A stretch of DNA of 64,000 nucleotides, taken from NCBI GenBank assembly GCA_020440825.1, contig JAGRNJ010000015.1, positions 1-64,000 of the forward strand. The letters run 5' to 3'. Below, one piece after another: positions 32,879 through 41,914 of the stretch; positions within the stretch are counted from its first letter, which is position 1; the number at the start of each line of letters is the position of its first letter. Source of the stretch: Leptospiraceae bacterium (lineage in GTDB: Bacteria; Spirochaetota; Leptospiria; Turneriellales; Turneriellaceae). Below the pieces are notes generated by a model. The model made no database searches. It was not told the DNA's origin and saw nothing but the letters and a program-made list of their open reading frames with translations. Both the position numbers and the translations under genes were made by a program.

Positions 32879-32907
32879 TTTCCGCAGAATTCTCCCGATA
32901 CTGCGGA
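32879..32907. other. Hairpin with TTCCGCAG arms before the second flaB
   Basis: Eight-base arms TTCCGCAG/CTGCGGAA enclose a 13-base loop. On the minus strand it precedes the ribosome site of flaB (31913) by about 110 bases. It may be part of the leader or the end of the upstream flaB message; it is not followed by a T run on the minus strand. Confidence 0.35.
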
Positions 32908-32923
32908 ACCCGAAAGACTTTGT

Positions 32924-32976
32924 CTATCGGGTCTCTGTACCGCGCATTATAATAGCGCAAGACAGAGACCCGATAG
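32924..32976. repeat. 15-bp perfect inverted repeat between the flagellin genes
   Basis: CTATCGGGTCTCTGT (32924-32938) and ACAGAGACCCGATAG (32962-32976) enclose a 23-base core that itself has GCGC/GCGC arms. In RNA this would form a strong bulged stem. It lies in the 303-bp gap between the two flagellin genes, read downward on the minus strand, and is not followed by a T run. A control element, RNA processing site or terminator are all possible. The rest of the gap holds the hairpin at 32879 and the ribosome site AAGGAGGG. Confidence 0.55.
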
Positions 32977-33064
32977 GTCTTTCCCAAGAAGGATAAATTC
33001 AGATTCTATAAATTTTAGTTACGAACCTCGTTTGAGATTCGCTGAGGTAACAAAGAACATCTTA

Positions 33065-33895
33065 TCATTCTAACAGCTTAAGGGTAGACATCCCGCGAAG
33101 ATTCGCCTGGGCCAGCATTGAAACCGAAGCAGAATGCAGAATCTGGTTTCGAGTGTACTCGACCATTTCTTCTGCCATGTCTGCATCGCGAATGCGGCTT
33201 TCGGCAGCCTGTACATTCTCATAGGCATTCATCAAACCTTTGGCCGATGTTTCCAGTCGGTTGGCATAAGCTCCCAAATCGGCACGCTGTTTCATCAGCG
33301 TTTGCAGTGCTTCATCCACCGTACCAATAGTAGCATTGGCGCTACCGGCACTGGTGAGAGACACTTTTGCAATTCCCAGAGCAGCAGAGGTCATCGTATG
33401 CACATACGCCCTCTCCCGCTGGTGCATATTCGGCCCCATGTGAAACCACATCGATGCGGTTTTCGAATTGCGGGCATAGTCTCCCTGCAGCAGTTTAAAT
33501 CGATTAAACTCTGCCTGAGACGCTACCCGATTCACCTCATCGACCAGTTGTGAGATTTCGACCTGCATAAGCATGCGATCAGAATCAGAATAGATTCCGT
33601 TTGCCGCCTGCACAGCAAGTACTCGAATTCTCTGCAGTACATCTGCCGTCTGGTTCAAATAGCCATCTGCGGTCTGTACGAAAGAAAGACCATCCTCGGT
33701 ATTTCTTTCTGCCTGGCGTAATCCCCTCACCTGGGTGCGCATCTTCTCAGATACCGCTAACCCAGAAGGATCGTCTCCTGAGCGGGTAATTCGTTCTCCC
33801 GATGACAGTTTTGCCATCGATGAATCGACATCCCAGCCCCGAAATTTCAAAACTCGGTTCGCATTGATCGAACTCATGTTATGGTTTATTCGCAT
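33065..33895 (-). CDS. Flagellin FlaB-type, first copy
   Basis: The 276-residue flagellin has the full spirochaetal FlaB pattern: [19 protein letters not shown] at the start, [44 protein letters not shown], and the middle [65 protein letters not shown]. It closes with [44 protein letters not shown]. The periplasmic filament is built from such proteins. The ribosome site AAGGAGGTAAC overlaps the stop codon of a short leader ORF, suggesting translational coupling. Confidence 0.95.
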   Translation of the reverse strand: MRINHNMSSINANRVLKFRGWDVDSSMAKLSSGERITRSGDDPSGLAVSEKMRTQVRGLRQAERNTEDGLSFVQTADGYLNQTADVLQRIRVLAVQAANGIYSDSDRMLMQVEISQLVDEVNRVASQAEFNRFKLLQGDYARNSKTASMWFHMGPNMHQRERAYVHTMTSAALGIAKVSLTSAGSANATIGTVDEALQTLMKQRADLGAYANRLETSAKGLMNAYENVQAAESRIRDADMAEEMVEYTRNQILHSASVSMLAQANLRGMSTLKLLE

Positions 33896-33897
33896 TG

Positions 33898-33966
33898 TTA
33901 CCTCCTTGTACTCCGAAAAGCCCCGGGCAAAAACCGCCCGAAAACTTGCCAGAGAACCGGAGTCAT
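33898..33966 (-). CDS. 22-codon leader ORF upstream of flaB
   Basis: A GGGAGGTAAC ribosome site is followed by ATG 33966 and a 22-residue frame, [22 protein letters not shown], then TAA at 33898. The last codons AGG-AGG-TAA are the ribosome site of the flagellin gene, so the stop lies two bases before its ATG. This geometry favours reinitiation or coupled translation. The peptide has no recognised family, and the Arg codons CGG, AGG and AGG are rare in many bacteria. It is either a true leader peptide or an accident of duplicated ribosome-site sequence. Confidence 0.45.
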   Translation of the reverse strand: MTPVLWQVFGRFLPGAFRSTRR

Positions 33967-33989
33967 GTTACCTCCCTGTGAAATTTAAG

Positions 33990-34017
33990 TATTTGTTCGA
34001 TTCTCATCGAACAAATA
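33990..34017. repeat. 12-bp perfect inverted repeat upstream of flaB
   Basis: TATTTGTTCGAT (33990-34001) and ATCGAACAAATA (34006-34017) are separated by four bases. Placed 24 bases upstream of the leader ORF start on the minus strand, it could be an operator overlapping a promoter or a leader hairpin. A wider inverted pair, AGAGAACCGG near 33951 and CCGGTTCTCT near 34039, brackets it. The 443-bp gap 33896-34338 holds these elements and the leader ORF; the rest has nothing I can name. Confidence 0.55.
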
Positions 34018-34338
34018 ACTACAACCTCGTACATAACCCGGTTCTCTGCCGGGCCACTAGAAGGAACAATGAGGACTCAAGCCGTAATGGTTCCCGCAGC
34101 CTCTGCTACGGGCTATTCGTATTTACGGTATTCATCATTGGCTTATTGAATACAGTAAGGCACAGCTATACAAGGTTAAGGCAACTTAGAGCACAATAAA
34201 GCTGATTACAATATCGGTTTAGGGGGTTTTGCGTTTTTTTCGGGTTTTTTAGAATTATCAGGCAAAAAACCTCTTTTCTAAACAACATTACAGTAAAAAC
34301 TAGTCTCGACGTTAGTCTATACAAACAAGGAATTAAAG

Positions 34339-35511
34339 ATGCAGATGAATCGTAAAGATTTTCTTAAAAATGCGATTGGTACCGGGGTCATGATCAGTAT
34401 GCCGACCTGGCTACTCAACTGTGCCAGCGGCCAGAGATTGGCGGGGTCACATAATATAGATCCGCTGCTCAATGCCAGAGAAAACGGGCTTGATACCCCC
34501 ATATTGAGTGCAATCAATGTGGGCATTACTGCGCCGAACCCTCATAACACCCAGGCCTGGAAGTTTAAAATTCTAAATGATACCGAAGCTTTGCTCTATG
34601 TAGATGAGAATAGAATTTTGCCCGAGACAGACCCGCCGGCACGACAAATACATATTGGTCAGGGAACTTTTCTGGAGCATCTGGCAATCGGGGCAAAAGA
34701 GATGGGCTATGAAGCGGATATCCAGATTCTGCCAGAGGGAGAGTACCCTCTTTCAGAAATCGGAAAAAAGCCTTCGTCAAAAATTTGTTTGCGAAAATCT
34801 TCTAGCTCGTCTGGGGATGTTCTGTATCGATATATTTCAACACGTCAAACCGATAGAACGGTGTATGACGGTCCCATCATCAACGACCACGAGTTTGAGC
34901 AGATCAAAAGCCTTGTCGGGAACATGCATTCGAAACTGGGAATAATAAATACTGAAGGCGAAATGTCTGAGCTTAAACCCATTTTTTATAAAGCAATGGA
35001 AATTGAATGTTTGAATCACCATACCTACGATGAAAGCCGAATCTGGTTTCGTTACAACGATTCAGAAATTTACGAGAAACGCGACGGCATATCTTTTCGA
35101 ACCAGCGGCATGGGCTGGTTCAAACGCAAACTGGCCGAAAGTTTTGTTGGCAAAAGCGAAAGTGCCTGGCATGAAAAATCAAACATAAATGCATACCTGG
35201 ATTCTTTTAATTCGGCTGTAAACAGTTCTCGAGCCATTGTTTACTGGGAAACGCAGACAAACAAACAGGCAGACTGGATAAAAACCGGCCGCGATTATGC
35301 CCGCTTTCAACTTGCAATTACCTCAATGGGTTTGCGCATGCATCCTATGAGCCAGGTTCTACAGGAATATAAAGAGATGAACCAGCTAAGTAACGAATTC
35401 AATGGAAAACTGTCTGCAAAGGGACGGGTACAGATGCTTGTGAGGCTGGGCCGCGGCAGCCAGGATTTTTATGCACCTCGCAGAGATGTAAGAGACATGA
35501 TTATTGCATGA
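34339..35511 (+). CDS. Nitroreductase-like exported protein (Acg family)
   Basis: The 390-residue protein opens with NRKDFLKNAIGTGVMISMPTWLLNCASG. This is a signal segment with a single-arginine Tat-like R-K-D-F-L-K and a possible lipobox L-L-N-C. The domain has SAINVGITAPNPHNTQAWKFKI at about residue 53, similar to the flavin-binding start of nitroreductase folds, and later STRQTDRTVYDGP, like the Acg-type branch of exported nitroreductases. The substrate is not known. It stands alone, with a convergent gene after it. AAGGA upstream of the ATG supports the start. Confidence 0.75.
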   Translation: MQMNRKDFLKNAIGTGVMISMPTWLLNCASGQRLAGSHNIDPLLNARENGLDTPILSAINVGITAPNPHNTQAWKFKILNDTEALLYVDENRILPETDPPARQIHIGQGTFLEHLAIGAKEMGYEADIQILPEGEYPLSEIGKKPSSKICLRKSSSSSGDVLYRYISTRQTDRTVYDGPIINDHEFEQIKSLVGNMHSKLGIINTEGEMSELKPIFYKAMEIECLNHHTYDESRIWFRYNDSEIYEKRDGISFRTSGMGWFKRKLAESFVGKSESAWHEKSNINAYLDSFNSAVNSSRAIVYWETQTNKQADWIKTGRDYARFQLAITSMGLRMHPMSQVLQEYKEMNQLSNEFNGKLSAKGRVQMLVRLGRGSQDFYAPRRDVRDMIIA

Positions 35512-35550
35512 GAAAAATAACGACCGCCGACTGTTTTTTGTCTGAGAAAT

Positions 35551-35958
35551 TTATTTAGGAGTCAGGTATTTATGAATCACCGAATTCAAAGGATTCAGCA
35601 GGTCGGGAGTTTTTTTCTGCTCAAGCCACATAGTCAGCTGCACTGACATATTGCTTTCTTTGTTAAATTCATGCTTGAGAACATATTCTGCCATCGAATA
35701 CTTTAGCGTATCAAACATATCTTCTGCCATGTTAAAGCAGGCCGGGTCGCTACCCAGGAACGACGCTATTTTTGAGAGTATCTCGTGTTTATCCATCTCG
35801 GCAATTTCAGTCAATTCTTCCCGGGATTGTTTGAGTTCAATTTTTTCTTCATAACCAGAACAGTTCGTACATCTCGGAGAATAAACAACGTTATCAGATG
35901 GGTCTTTATAAACTTCTACTTTTACTTTTTTGCTGTTGAAAGGGTTGCAATCTGACAT
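35551..35958 (-). CDS. Small protein with N-terminal cysteine cluster
   Basis: The 135-residue product begins MSDCNPFNSKKVKVEVYKDPS and has a C-x2-C (SPRCTNCSGYEEK) at about residue 31. With Cys4 it could bind a metal in a small zinc-ribbon-like start. The rest is mostly helical with many Glu, Lys and Met residues. No family was recognised. ATG 35958 follows GGAG. Upstream in-frame codons to 36024 add a non-conserved-looking 22 residues. It is convergent with the nitroreductase-like gene. Confidence 0.65.
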   Translation of the reverse strand: MSDCNPFNSKKVKVEVYKDPSDNVVYSPRCTNCSGYEEKIELKQSREELTEIAEMDKHEILSKIASFLGSDPACFNMAEDMFDTLKYSMAEYVLKHEFNKESNMSVQLTMWLEQKKTPDLLNPLNSVIHKYLTPK

Positions 35959-36171
35959 AGATATATGCTCCGTTAGCGTTGTTTTGACTTCTCTTATATT
36001 ATGACTTTCTGCTTTGAATGTCAAAATATTAGTGTCTCATGTTTTTGGCTATCTTGCGACAGTTTTTCGGACTTAATTTGCCGGCTTTAGAGATCAGATA
36101 AACGAAACTTCAAGTAAGCGCACCATAATGTGTAAAATCAACAACTTTGCACTCTGCCCGGTGTTCAATCA

Positions 36172-39100
36172 TTATTCATTTTGCACCGGCCACTCATTTC
36201 CTTTCAGAACGGCATACAGTACCGGGAACACCAGCACAGTCAGCATCGACGAAATTCCCAGCCCGAAAATAATTGCATACGCCAGGCCCGCCCAGACAGG
36301 GTCGCCGGCAATGGTCACTGAACCAAGCATCGTTGTCACTGTTGTCAACATGATCGGGCGAAAACGGGTTATACCCGCCTGCACCAGTGCTTCTTCAAGT
36401 GCAACCCCCTGCTCTTTCAGTGAATTCAGATACTCTAACAGTATTATAGAATTATTAACGGCAATACCGGCTAAGGCAATGACCCCGATCATTGAGGTTG
36501 CGTTAAAATAGATTCCCGTAAAAAAGCTCAGAACATAAAACCCAGGCAAAACCCCGATTAAACTCAACGGAATCGTTGACATGATAATGAGCGGCTCCCG
36601 AAAAGAAGAAAATTGTGCCACAAGTACAAAATATATCAGAAAAATTGCCACCCCCATCGCTGCCCCCAGGTCTCTAAAGACTTCGAGAGTCAGTTCCCAC
36701 TCTCCGCCGATTGAGATTGAAAGCTCCTGATTTTCTGCATTCGCATACTCAACCGAAAACAGAGACCATGACTTCTGGCGATACCCCTCTGCCGGTTCAT
36801 AATCGAGCAGAAAAGAAAGCAAATCAATCGCCGCGTACGTGATCGAGCGGTTCCCCATCTCTGCAGTAACATAAGCGGTGTTCTGCCGGTTTTCCCTTCG
36901 CAATGGTTTCACCAGCGGCCGCTCTACGACTTTGACAAAATCTGAGAGCTTCACCTTTATACCGAGATCGTTGACAATATACAGGCTTGACAGTGCACTT
37001 TTATCGCGCCGAAATTCCCGGGCAAGGCGAAGCGTTATCATCTCCTGCTCAATATTTTCGGGATTATGATAGATGCCAATTGCTTTACCAGAATAGGCAG
37101 TATTCAGGGTTTCGACGATCTGCAGGTTTGACAGTCTGCTGCGTGAGGCCAGAGCAGAATTAATCTGTAATGTGATAACGTTGAGATCATCTGATACGGA
37201 TGTATCCCGGTCTACCACTTCTTCAACCTGGCCGATTTTTTGACCCAGATCACGGGCCACTTTATTGAGCAGCTCATCATTTTCACCCTGCACACGAACC
37301 AGTACCGTTGAGAGCACAGGCGGCCCGGGCGGGTCTTCGACCATTTTTAAAACAGCATCGGCAGAGAATGCACGAACGTGTTGCTGCAACAAAGGTCGCA
37401 ACAGGGTCACTATCTCGGTTGACTTCAGTTCCCGCTCATCACTCGCAAGTAGACCTGCCCGTATGGTAGCCTGATTCGGGAACCTGCGATCACTTGCCCC
37501 GCGAAATAAACCGTTAAAATCGAGAATCGGCGGGGCGCCGATATACGACTGCACCATTGAAATTTCTGGCCGGGAGGTGAGAAACTCTTCGATTCTTTCT
37601 GTGACGAGAATTGTTTTTTCGAGAGAAGAGCCATCCGCCAGATCAAGATAAATAAAGAACTGGTCTTTATCTGCTTTGGGCAGCATTCGAAATTTAACCA
37701 GACCGGTTGCAGGCAGAATGAAAGATGCAACGGTTGCCAGTGCAATTGCCAGCAAAAACTTTTTTCGATTTCCAGATTTGGCTATCAGGCCATGCAGCAG
37801 ATTGCGTAAAAACGCCAGCAGAAGTTCAGCGAGCCGGTTTTGCATTGCCGAGAGTTTGGTAACCAGACTCAGCCCGTTCAGTCTGCTTAGCCAGGAGGTT
37901 TTAGCCGGTTTTTTATTTTCATTTAATAGCAGGGTCGCCAGCCACGGATTCACAGTAAAAGACAAACCTAATGATACTACCAGGGCAACGGGTACAAAAA
38001 ACGGAATGGGGCCCATATAAGGGCCCATCATACCGGTAACAAAAGCCATGGGAATAAATGCCAGTACCGTAGTCACGGTCGACATAAACAGCCCGATACC
38101 TACCTCAGCTACGGAATCAATCACAGTTTTCTCTTTATTTTTGTATCCTTCATTTTTCAGTCTTCGAACAATATTTTCGATGACAACCGTCGCATTGTCA
38201 ACCAGCAGCCCCAGGGATAGAATCAGGGCAAACAGTGTGATACGGTTAATGTTCTGCCCGGTCACCTGTGAGATTCCGAATACTGTCGCTAACGTTAACG
38301 GAATTGAGATTGCTACCAGAAAGGCGGCACGACCGTTGAGAAAGAAAAACAGAATTGCCACAACAATCAAAATCGATGTGAACAGATTAGAAACCAGCCG
38401 GGAGATTTCCTGCCTTGCTACCTTCCCCTCATTAATAATGATGCTGGCTTTGATATCATCTGGCAGAAACCCTTTTTCAAGCTGGGTCATCCGCTCGCGC
38501 AAATTACCGGTTACATCGCCAATATTTGTGTCTTTCAGTTTTGCAATACTGATCAATACCGAGTTATTCAGCTTCTGCCCAGTAAACCGGTGTCGAACCA
38601 GATCTTCGGTCTCAGCCGGCCCTTCTCTGATCGTGGCAACATCTCCCAGGTAAACATTTTGAATATCACTCGATTGAATGACCAGATTGCGCAGCTCGGC
38701 AGCACTTTCAATAACCCCGGTTGTCTGCAACGGAATATAAACATCTTTTTGCTTTATCACACCAGATGGCAGAAAAAAATTGTTTCTGCGCAGGGCATTT
38801 TCAATCTGGGAAAATCCCAGATTATTGCGGGCAAGCCGAAGCGGATCAATTTCTATCGCAAGCTGGGTGCGCTTCCCGCCGATGATTTCAACTCGCGAGG
38901 TTCCTTCTACATTAATCAGTTTATCGCGCAGGCGAAAGGCAAATTTTCGCAAATCACCGGGCGAAACACTCTGGGACTCCAGGGCAATCACCAGTACAGG
39001 TACATCATCCGGGTTGATTGATTCAATACGGGGAGGTTGAATGCCAAGCGGAGCGAGGTTCAGGTCGCTTTGAATACGATCATTCAAAGTTATCTTGGCA

Positions 39101-39432
39101 GAATCTTCATCTTCCCCTACATAAAAATTGGCAATAATACTGGCCATGCCACCTTCAACGGTGACCGAGAAAATATCTTCAATGGCTGGAATCTGTGCCA
39201 GCGTATTCTCTAAAGGTTTGGTAACCTGCTCAAGAACTTCAGAGCGGGAAGCTCCGGGAAAATCAACCTGAATACGAAACGCCGGTGCTGTAATCTTGGG
39301 ATTGTACTGGCGGGGAGTATTCCAGAAAGAGAATGCCCCCCAGATAAAGAGCGATACCATCAATAACAGCGAAAGCCTTTTGTTGGTTACGAATGTCTGT
39401 GCAATTTTTCCGGTCCAGTTTTGATTCTGCAT
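36172..39432 (-). CDS. RND efflux transporter permease (AcrB type)
   Basis: The 1086-residue inner-membrane pump has the AcrB architecture: two repeats of six helices with two periplasmic loops each. It begins at an N-terminal helix (RLSLLLMVSLFIWGAFSFWNTPRQYNPK) and carries GLLVDNATVVIENIVRRL at helix 4 and GIAVNNSIILLEYLNSL at helix 10. The proton-relay Asp pair is Asp-Asn here, as in some HAE/heavy-metal branches. No membrane-fusion or outer-membrane partner gene is next to it. ATG 39432 has GGAGGG before it, and a CsoR-type palindrome lies just upstream. The substrate is unknown; the operator suggests copper or sulfane sulfur control. Confidence 0.9.
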   Translation of the reverse strand: MQNQNWTGKIAQTFVTNKRLSLLLMVSLFIWGAFSFWNTPRQYNPKITAPAFRIQVDFPGASRSEVLEQVTKPLENTLAQIPAIEDIFSVTVEGGMASIIANFYVGEDEDSAKITLNDRIQSDLNLAPLGIQPPRIESINPDDVPVLVIALESQSVSPGDLRKFAFRLRDKLINVEGTSRVEIIGGKRTQLAIEIDPLRLARNNLGFSQIENALRRNNFFLPSGVIKQKDVYIPLQTTGVIESAAELRNLVIQSSDIQNVYLGDVATIREGPAETEDLVRHRFTGQKLNNSVLISIAKLKDTNIGDVTGNLRERMTQLEKGFLPDDIKASIIINEGKVARQEISRLVSNLFTSILIVVAILFFFLNGRAAFLVAISIPLTLATVFGISQVTGQNINRITLFALILSLGLLVDNATVVIENIVRRLKNEGYKNKEKTVIDSVAEVGIGLFMSTVTTVLAFIPMAFVTGMMGPYMGPIPFFVPVALVVSLGLSFTVNPWLATLLLNENKKPAKTSWLSRLNGLSLVTKLSAMQNRLAELLLAFLRNLLHGLIAKSGNRKKFLLAIALATVASFILPATGLVKFRMLPKADKDQFFIYLDLADGSSLEKTILVTERIEEFLTSRPEISMVQSYIGAPPILDFNGLFRGASDRRFPNQATIRAGLLASDERELKSTEIVTLLRPLLQQHVRAFSADAVLKMVEDPPGPPVLSTVLVRVQGENDELLNKVARDLGQKIGQVEEVVDRDTSVSDDLNVITLQINSALASRSRLSNLQIVETLNTAYSGKAIGIYHNPENIEQEMITLRLAREFRRDKSALSSLYIVNDLGIKVKLSDFVKVVERPLVKPLRRENRQNTAYVTAEMGNRSITYAAIDLLSFLLDYEPAEGYRQKSWSLFSVEYANAENQELSISIGGEWELTLEVFRDLGAAMGVAIFLIYFVLVAQFSSFREPLIIMSTIPLSLIGVLPGFYVLSFFTGIYFNATSMIGVIALAGIAVNNSIILLEYLNSLKEQGVALEEALVQAGITRFRPIMLTTVTTMLGSVTIAGDPVWAGLAYAIIFGLGISSMLTVLVFPVLYAVLKGNEWPVQNE

Positions 39433-39445
39433 ATGCCCTCCGCCC

Positions 39446-39465
39446 ATATACCCTATGGGGTATAT
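39446..39465. promoter_or_regulatory. CsoR/CstR-type operator before the RND pump gene
   Basis: Eight-base arms ATATACCC/GGGTATAT flank TATG, forming a 20-bp palindrome 14 bases before ATG 39432. The core ATACCC-N4-GGGTAT fits boxes bound by CsoR/RcnR-family regulators, which sense copper, nickel/cobalt or persulfide. No regulator of that family is in the window. Confidence 0.6.
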
Positions 39466-39706
39466 CCATACTTTTTTTGAGAGACATTACGACCTCTCTT
39501 TTTCTTTATTTCAGGAACCGGGTCATGTACTAACGAGCCAGGGCGGGAACCTGGAACAGTCAAAATATTTCAGGTCAAATTCACTGGAATACAAAAATTT
39601 GCTGCGAATTCTGGTAAATTCTTCACGCTGCACAGGAAAACAATAGATTTTACAGCTTTGAAAAAAAATGATTCAAGAACTCAACTGTAATGTTAGATAA
39701 TGTAGT

Positions 39707-40393
39707 GTGGAGTATGTTGCTTTCATTCTGTTCGGCTTAGGTGCTCTTATGGTAATCTGGGGAATTATGCAATCCCAGGGAGACCGGCACAAAGAAAATA
39801 TACTGTATCAGGAGCACCGTTCAAAGAGCAGTGCAGCTCCCAATATACAGCAGCCTCCTGAAAACTTTCCAGATAAGTTTACTGCCATGCAGCAACATAC
39901 CAGTACTGCAGCGCAACCGCAATACTCCCAACCCCAGTACTCGAGACCCCAATATGTTGAGTCACAGTACACACAGACTCAGGAACCGCCCAAATTTCAA
40001 GCTCCGCCTGAAAACACTGAAACGATGCCTCGGGTTTCTGTTAAAATCAGCTCAAATAATCCGGTGTTGATTGAAAAAACTGCCAGTTTATATCATGATT
40101 CAAATCGTCGCAACATCTACAGTGGCGAAGAACCAGAGTTCAAATTACAGGACATTGCAGGAATTCGCCGCTTTGGTAGAGGCTACCTGCGCTATGACGG
40201 TTTCGGTTTTCAATTTGAACACACTTCAGGAATGCAGAAATACATGCTGAATGATCTGGAGCATATCGCCTTTTATCCGAACTGTGTGGTGTTGATGCCC
40301 AAGAATACACAACCGGCTGCCCTGCTGTTTGTCGATGAAACAGAGTCGATTCGAAAAGTGCTCGAAACCTTTCGGGTTGACAGTGCCGTTTAA
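39707..40393 (+). CDS. Single-pass membrane protein with Gln/Pro-rich linker
   Basis: The 228-residue protein opens with one membrane helix (VAFILFGLGALMVIWGI, residues 4-20). A Gln/Pro/Tyr-rich repeat region (QPQYSQPQYSRPQYVESQYTQ, about 65-95) follows. A C-terminal domain of about 110 residues with a PH-like run of strands (EFKLQDIAGIRRFGRG, DGFGFQFEH, CVVLMPKNTQPAALLFVDE) closes the protein. No family was recognised. The start is GTG 39707. The next gene starts 22 bases after its stop, so the two form a pair. Confidence 0.7.
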   Translation: MEYVAFILFGLGALMVIWGIMQSQGDRHKENILYQEHRSKSSAAPNIQQPPENFPDKFTAMQQHTSTAAQPQYSQPQYSRPQYVESQYTQTQEPPKFQAPPENTETMPRVSVKISSNNPVLIEKTASLYHDSNRRNIYSGEEPEFKLQDIAGIRRFGRGYLRYDGFGFQFEHTSGMQKYMLNDLEHIAFYPNCVVLMPKNTQPAALLFVDETESIRKVLETFRVDSAV

Positions 40394-40414
40394 TTTTTAA
40401 GCCTATCTGACTTA

Positions 40415-41488
40415 ATGCAATTGCGCGATATTCACGCGTCAGCGATGCCGCTACGCAAGAAAAAATTTAATTTTTTCTCTTTTCTGTTTTTCTTTATCAT
40501 CTTTGCAGCTGCCGGTGCGGGTCTGGGCTACTACCTGTTCAATAACACCGACCGCTTTCTGTTTTACTTTCAGGAAAACAAATATACGGAACTGGATAAA
40601 GAATATGCTGAAATTCTGAACTACTGGCAGACCAACTACCCGCTCGATAAATTTGCCAAAGTAGATGAAAACTTTTTTAAGACCGAACGGGAAACAGAGT
40701 TTCTCAAACTGGTCAACACCCTGATCGAAGATTTTCCGGCGGATGGCTATCTTTTTTACCTCAAGGGCATGTATCATGCAAATGCTTTCCTGCTGCCGGT
40801 TAAAAACAGGCAAGATGTACTGGCCGAATTCTTTTTCAATGAAGCGATTGAGCGTCCTGAACAGCCCCCCGAACTCGATTATGACCGCAGATCAACTGCC
40901 CTGCTCGCCTTAAGAAAAGCAATTGTACTGGGGCTGCCCGAAAAACCCCTGCAAGATGCAAAGGCAACCCAGGCAGCACTGTACTTCTGGGGAGGCGGTG
41001 CGTGGTGGGGTGAAAGCCAGGCCGCCCTGCCCGATAATGCAGGCATGGTAGCCAAAATGCCGGTTGCAGAATTATTGAACATTCTCTCTGGCGGCCGGCC
41101 TCCGAATTGGAAAAATCTCGAAACAGTGTATCCGCCTGAACTGACAAAATTCTGGCAGGCACTCTATTATTTGCAGACCGGCAATCTGCCGCTTTCTTTT
41201 GCCATGCTTTCTGATCTGACACAACAGAAAAGCGACATTCATATTCATAACTACGCTGCCTATCTTCTGGGCAAGAGCCAGGGCAAATACAGGCAATTGC
41301 GGCAGCAATTATTCTATTATCGTAAAATAGAGCTCGAATACTTCATGCCCCGTAATCCCTGGTTTTTATCTGAATACACAACTTTGCTGAGATTTTTAGG
41401 TGACCAACAGGAAAGCACCCGGGTTTTGAGCGCTTATGAGAGCAAGTACAATGGCTGGGTCAGAGAGAAACCGCCATTCCCGTTATGA
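40415..41488 (+). CDS. Membrane-anchored helical repeat protein, possibly TPR-like
   Basis: The 357-residue protein has a membrane anchor (FLFFFIIFAAAGAGLGYYLF, about residues 24-43) and then a long helical domain with alternating amphipathic helices (DFPADGYLFYLKGMYHANAFLL, TALLALRKAIVLG, FAMLSDLT). This suggests TPR or similar helical repeats facing the periplasm or cytoplasm. No exact family was seen. The start could be ATG 40415 or ATG 40445 (MPLRKKKF). It follows the GTG-starting gene closely and is 98 bases before rpsO. Confidence 0.65.
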   Translation: MQLRDIHASAMPLRKKKFNFFSFLFFFIIFAAAGAGLGYYLFNNTDRFLFYFQENKYTELDKEYAEILNYWQTNYPLDKFAKVDENFFKTERETEFLKLVNTLIEDFPADGYLFYLKGMYHANAFLLPVKNRQDVLAEFFFNEAIERPEQPPELDYDRRSTALLALRKAIVLGLPEKPLQDAKATQAALYFWGGGAWWGESQAALPDNAGMVAKMPVAELLNILSGGRPPNWKNLETVYPPELTKFWQALYYLQTGNLPLSFAMLSDLTQQKSDIHIHNYAAYLLGKSQGKYRQLRQQLFYYRKIELEYFMPRNPWFLSEYTTLLRFLGDQQESTRVLSAYESKYNGWVREKPPFPL

Positions 41489-41586
41489 GCTGAATATCTG
41501 TGAGAATGTGCTTTTTTCGCTTGCCAGCATGTTTCATGTTTAGAATTATTACCGGAAATTAAAGGAAACGATTAAAAGGCGCTACC

Positions 41587-41853
41587 ATGATCAGCAAAGA
41601 AAGCAAGAAAGAGCTCATAGAAAAATACCGCAAAAACGCAAAAGACACAGGTTCAGTAGAAGTTCAGGTTGCCATCCTGACTGCACGTATCAACGAACTG
41701 ACAGATCACTTTAAATCCCATTCAAAAGATCACCACTCGAGGTTAGGCCTTTTGAAAATGGTAGGTAAGCGCCGCCGTCTTCTCGATTATGTTAAACGCG
41801 GTGACGACCAGCGCTACCGTACAATTATTGCAGACTTAGGTATTCGTAAGTAA
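41587..41853 (+). CDS. rpsO: Ribosomal protein S15
   Basis: The 88-residue product is a full-length S15 (family length about 88), which binds 16S rRNA in the central domain of the small subunit. ETGSVEVQ-type start ([54 protein letters not shown]) is unmistakable. AAGGCG precedes the ATG. The gene is followed after 61 bases by pnp, the common rpsO-pnp arrangement in which PNPase limits its own message. Confidence 0.98.
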   Translation: MISKESKKELIEKYRKNAKDTGSVEVQVAILTARINELTDHFKSHSKDHHSRLGLLKMVGKRRRLLDYVKRGDDQRYRTIIADLGIRK

Positions 41854-41914
41854 TTCAACACTAATTTTTTTCCTCTGCATGGGCGCCTTTTAAGCCAACT
41901 CTGGAGGAAACCAA

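Noticed and set aside
32924-32976. Sigma-28 promoter for the second flagellin
   Set aside because: CCCGATAG is present on both strands because of the inverted repeat, but no TAAA-type -35 lies at the right distance.
38048-38653. Open frame of 201 codons on the plus strand opposite the RND pump
   Set aside because: It is a shadow of a well-supported 1086-residue RND permease; its translation is Ser/Thr/Arg-rich with no family match.
41521-41550. TTGCCA-N17-AATTAT promoter before rpsO
   Set aside because: The -10 match is poor; a start site there cannot be supported from sequence alone.
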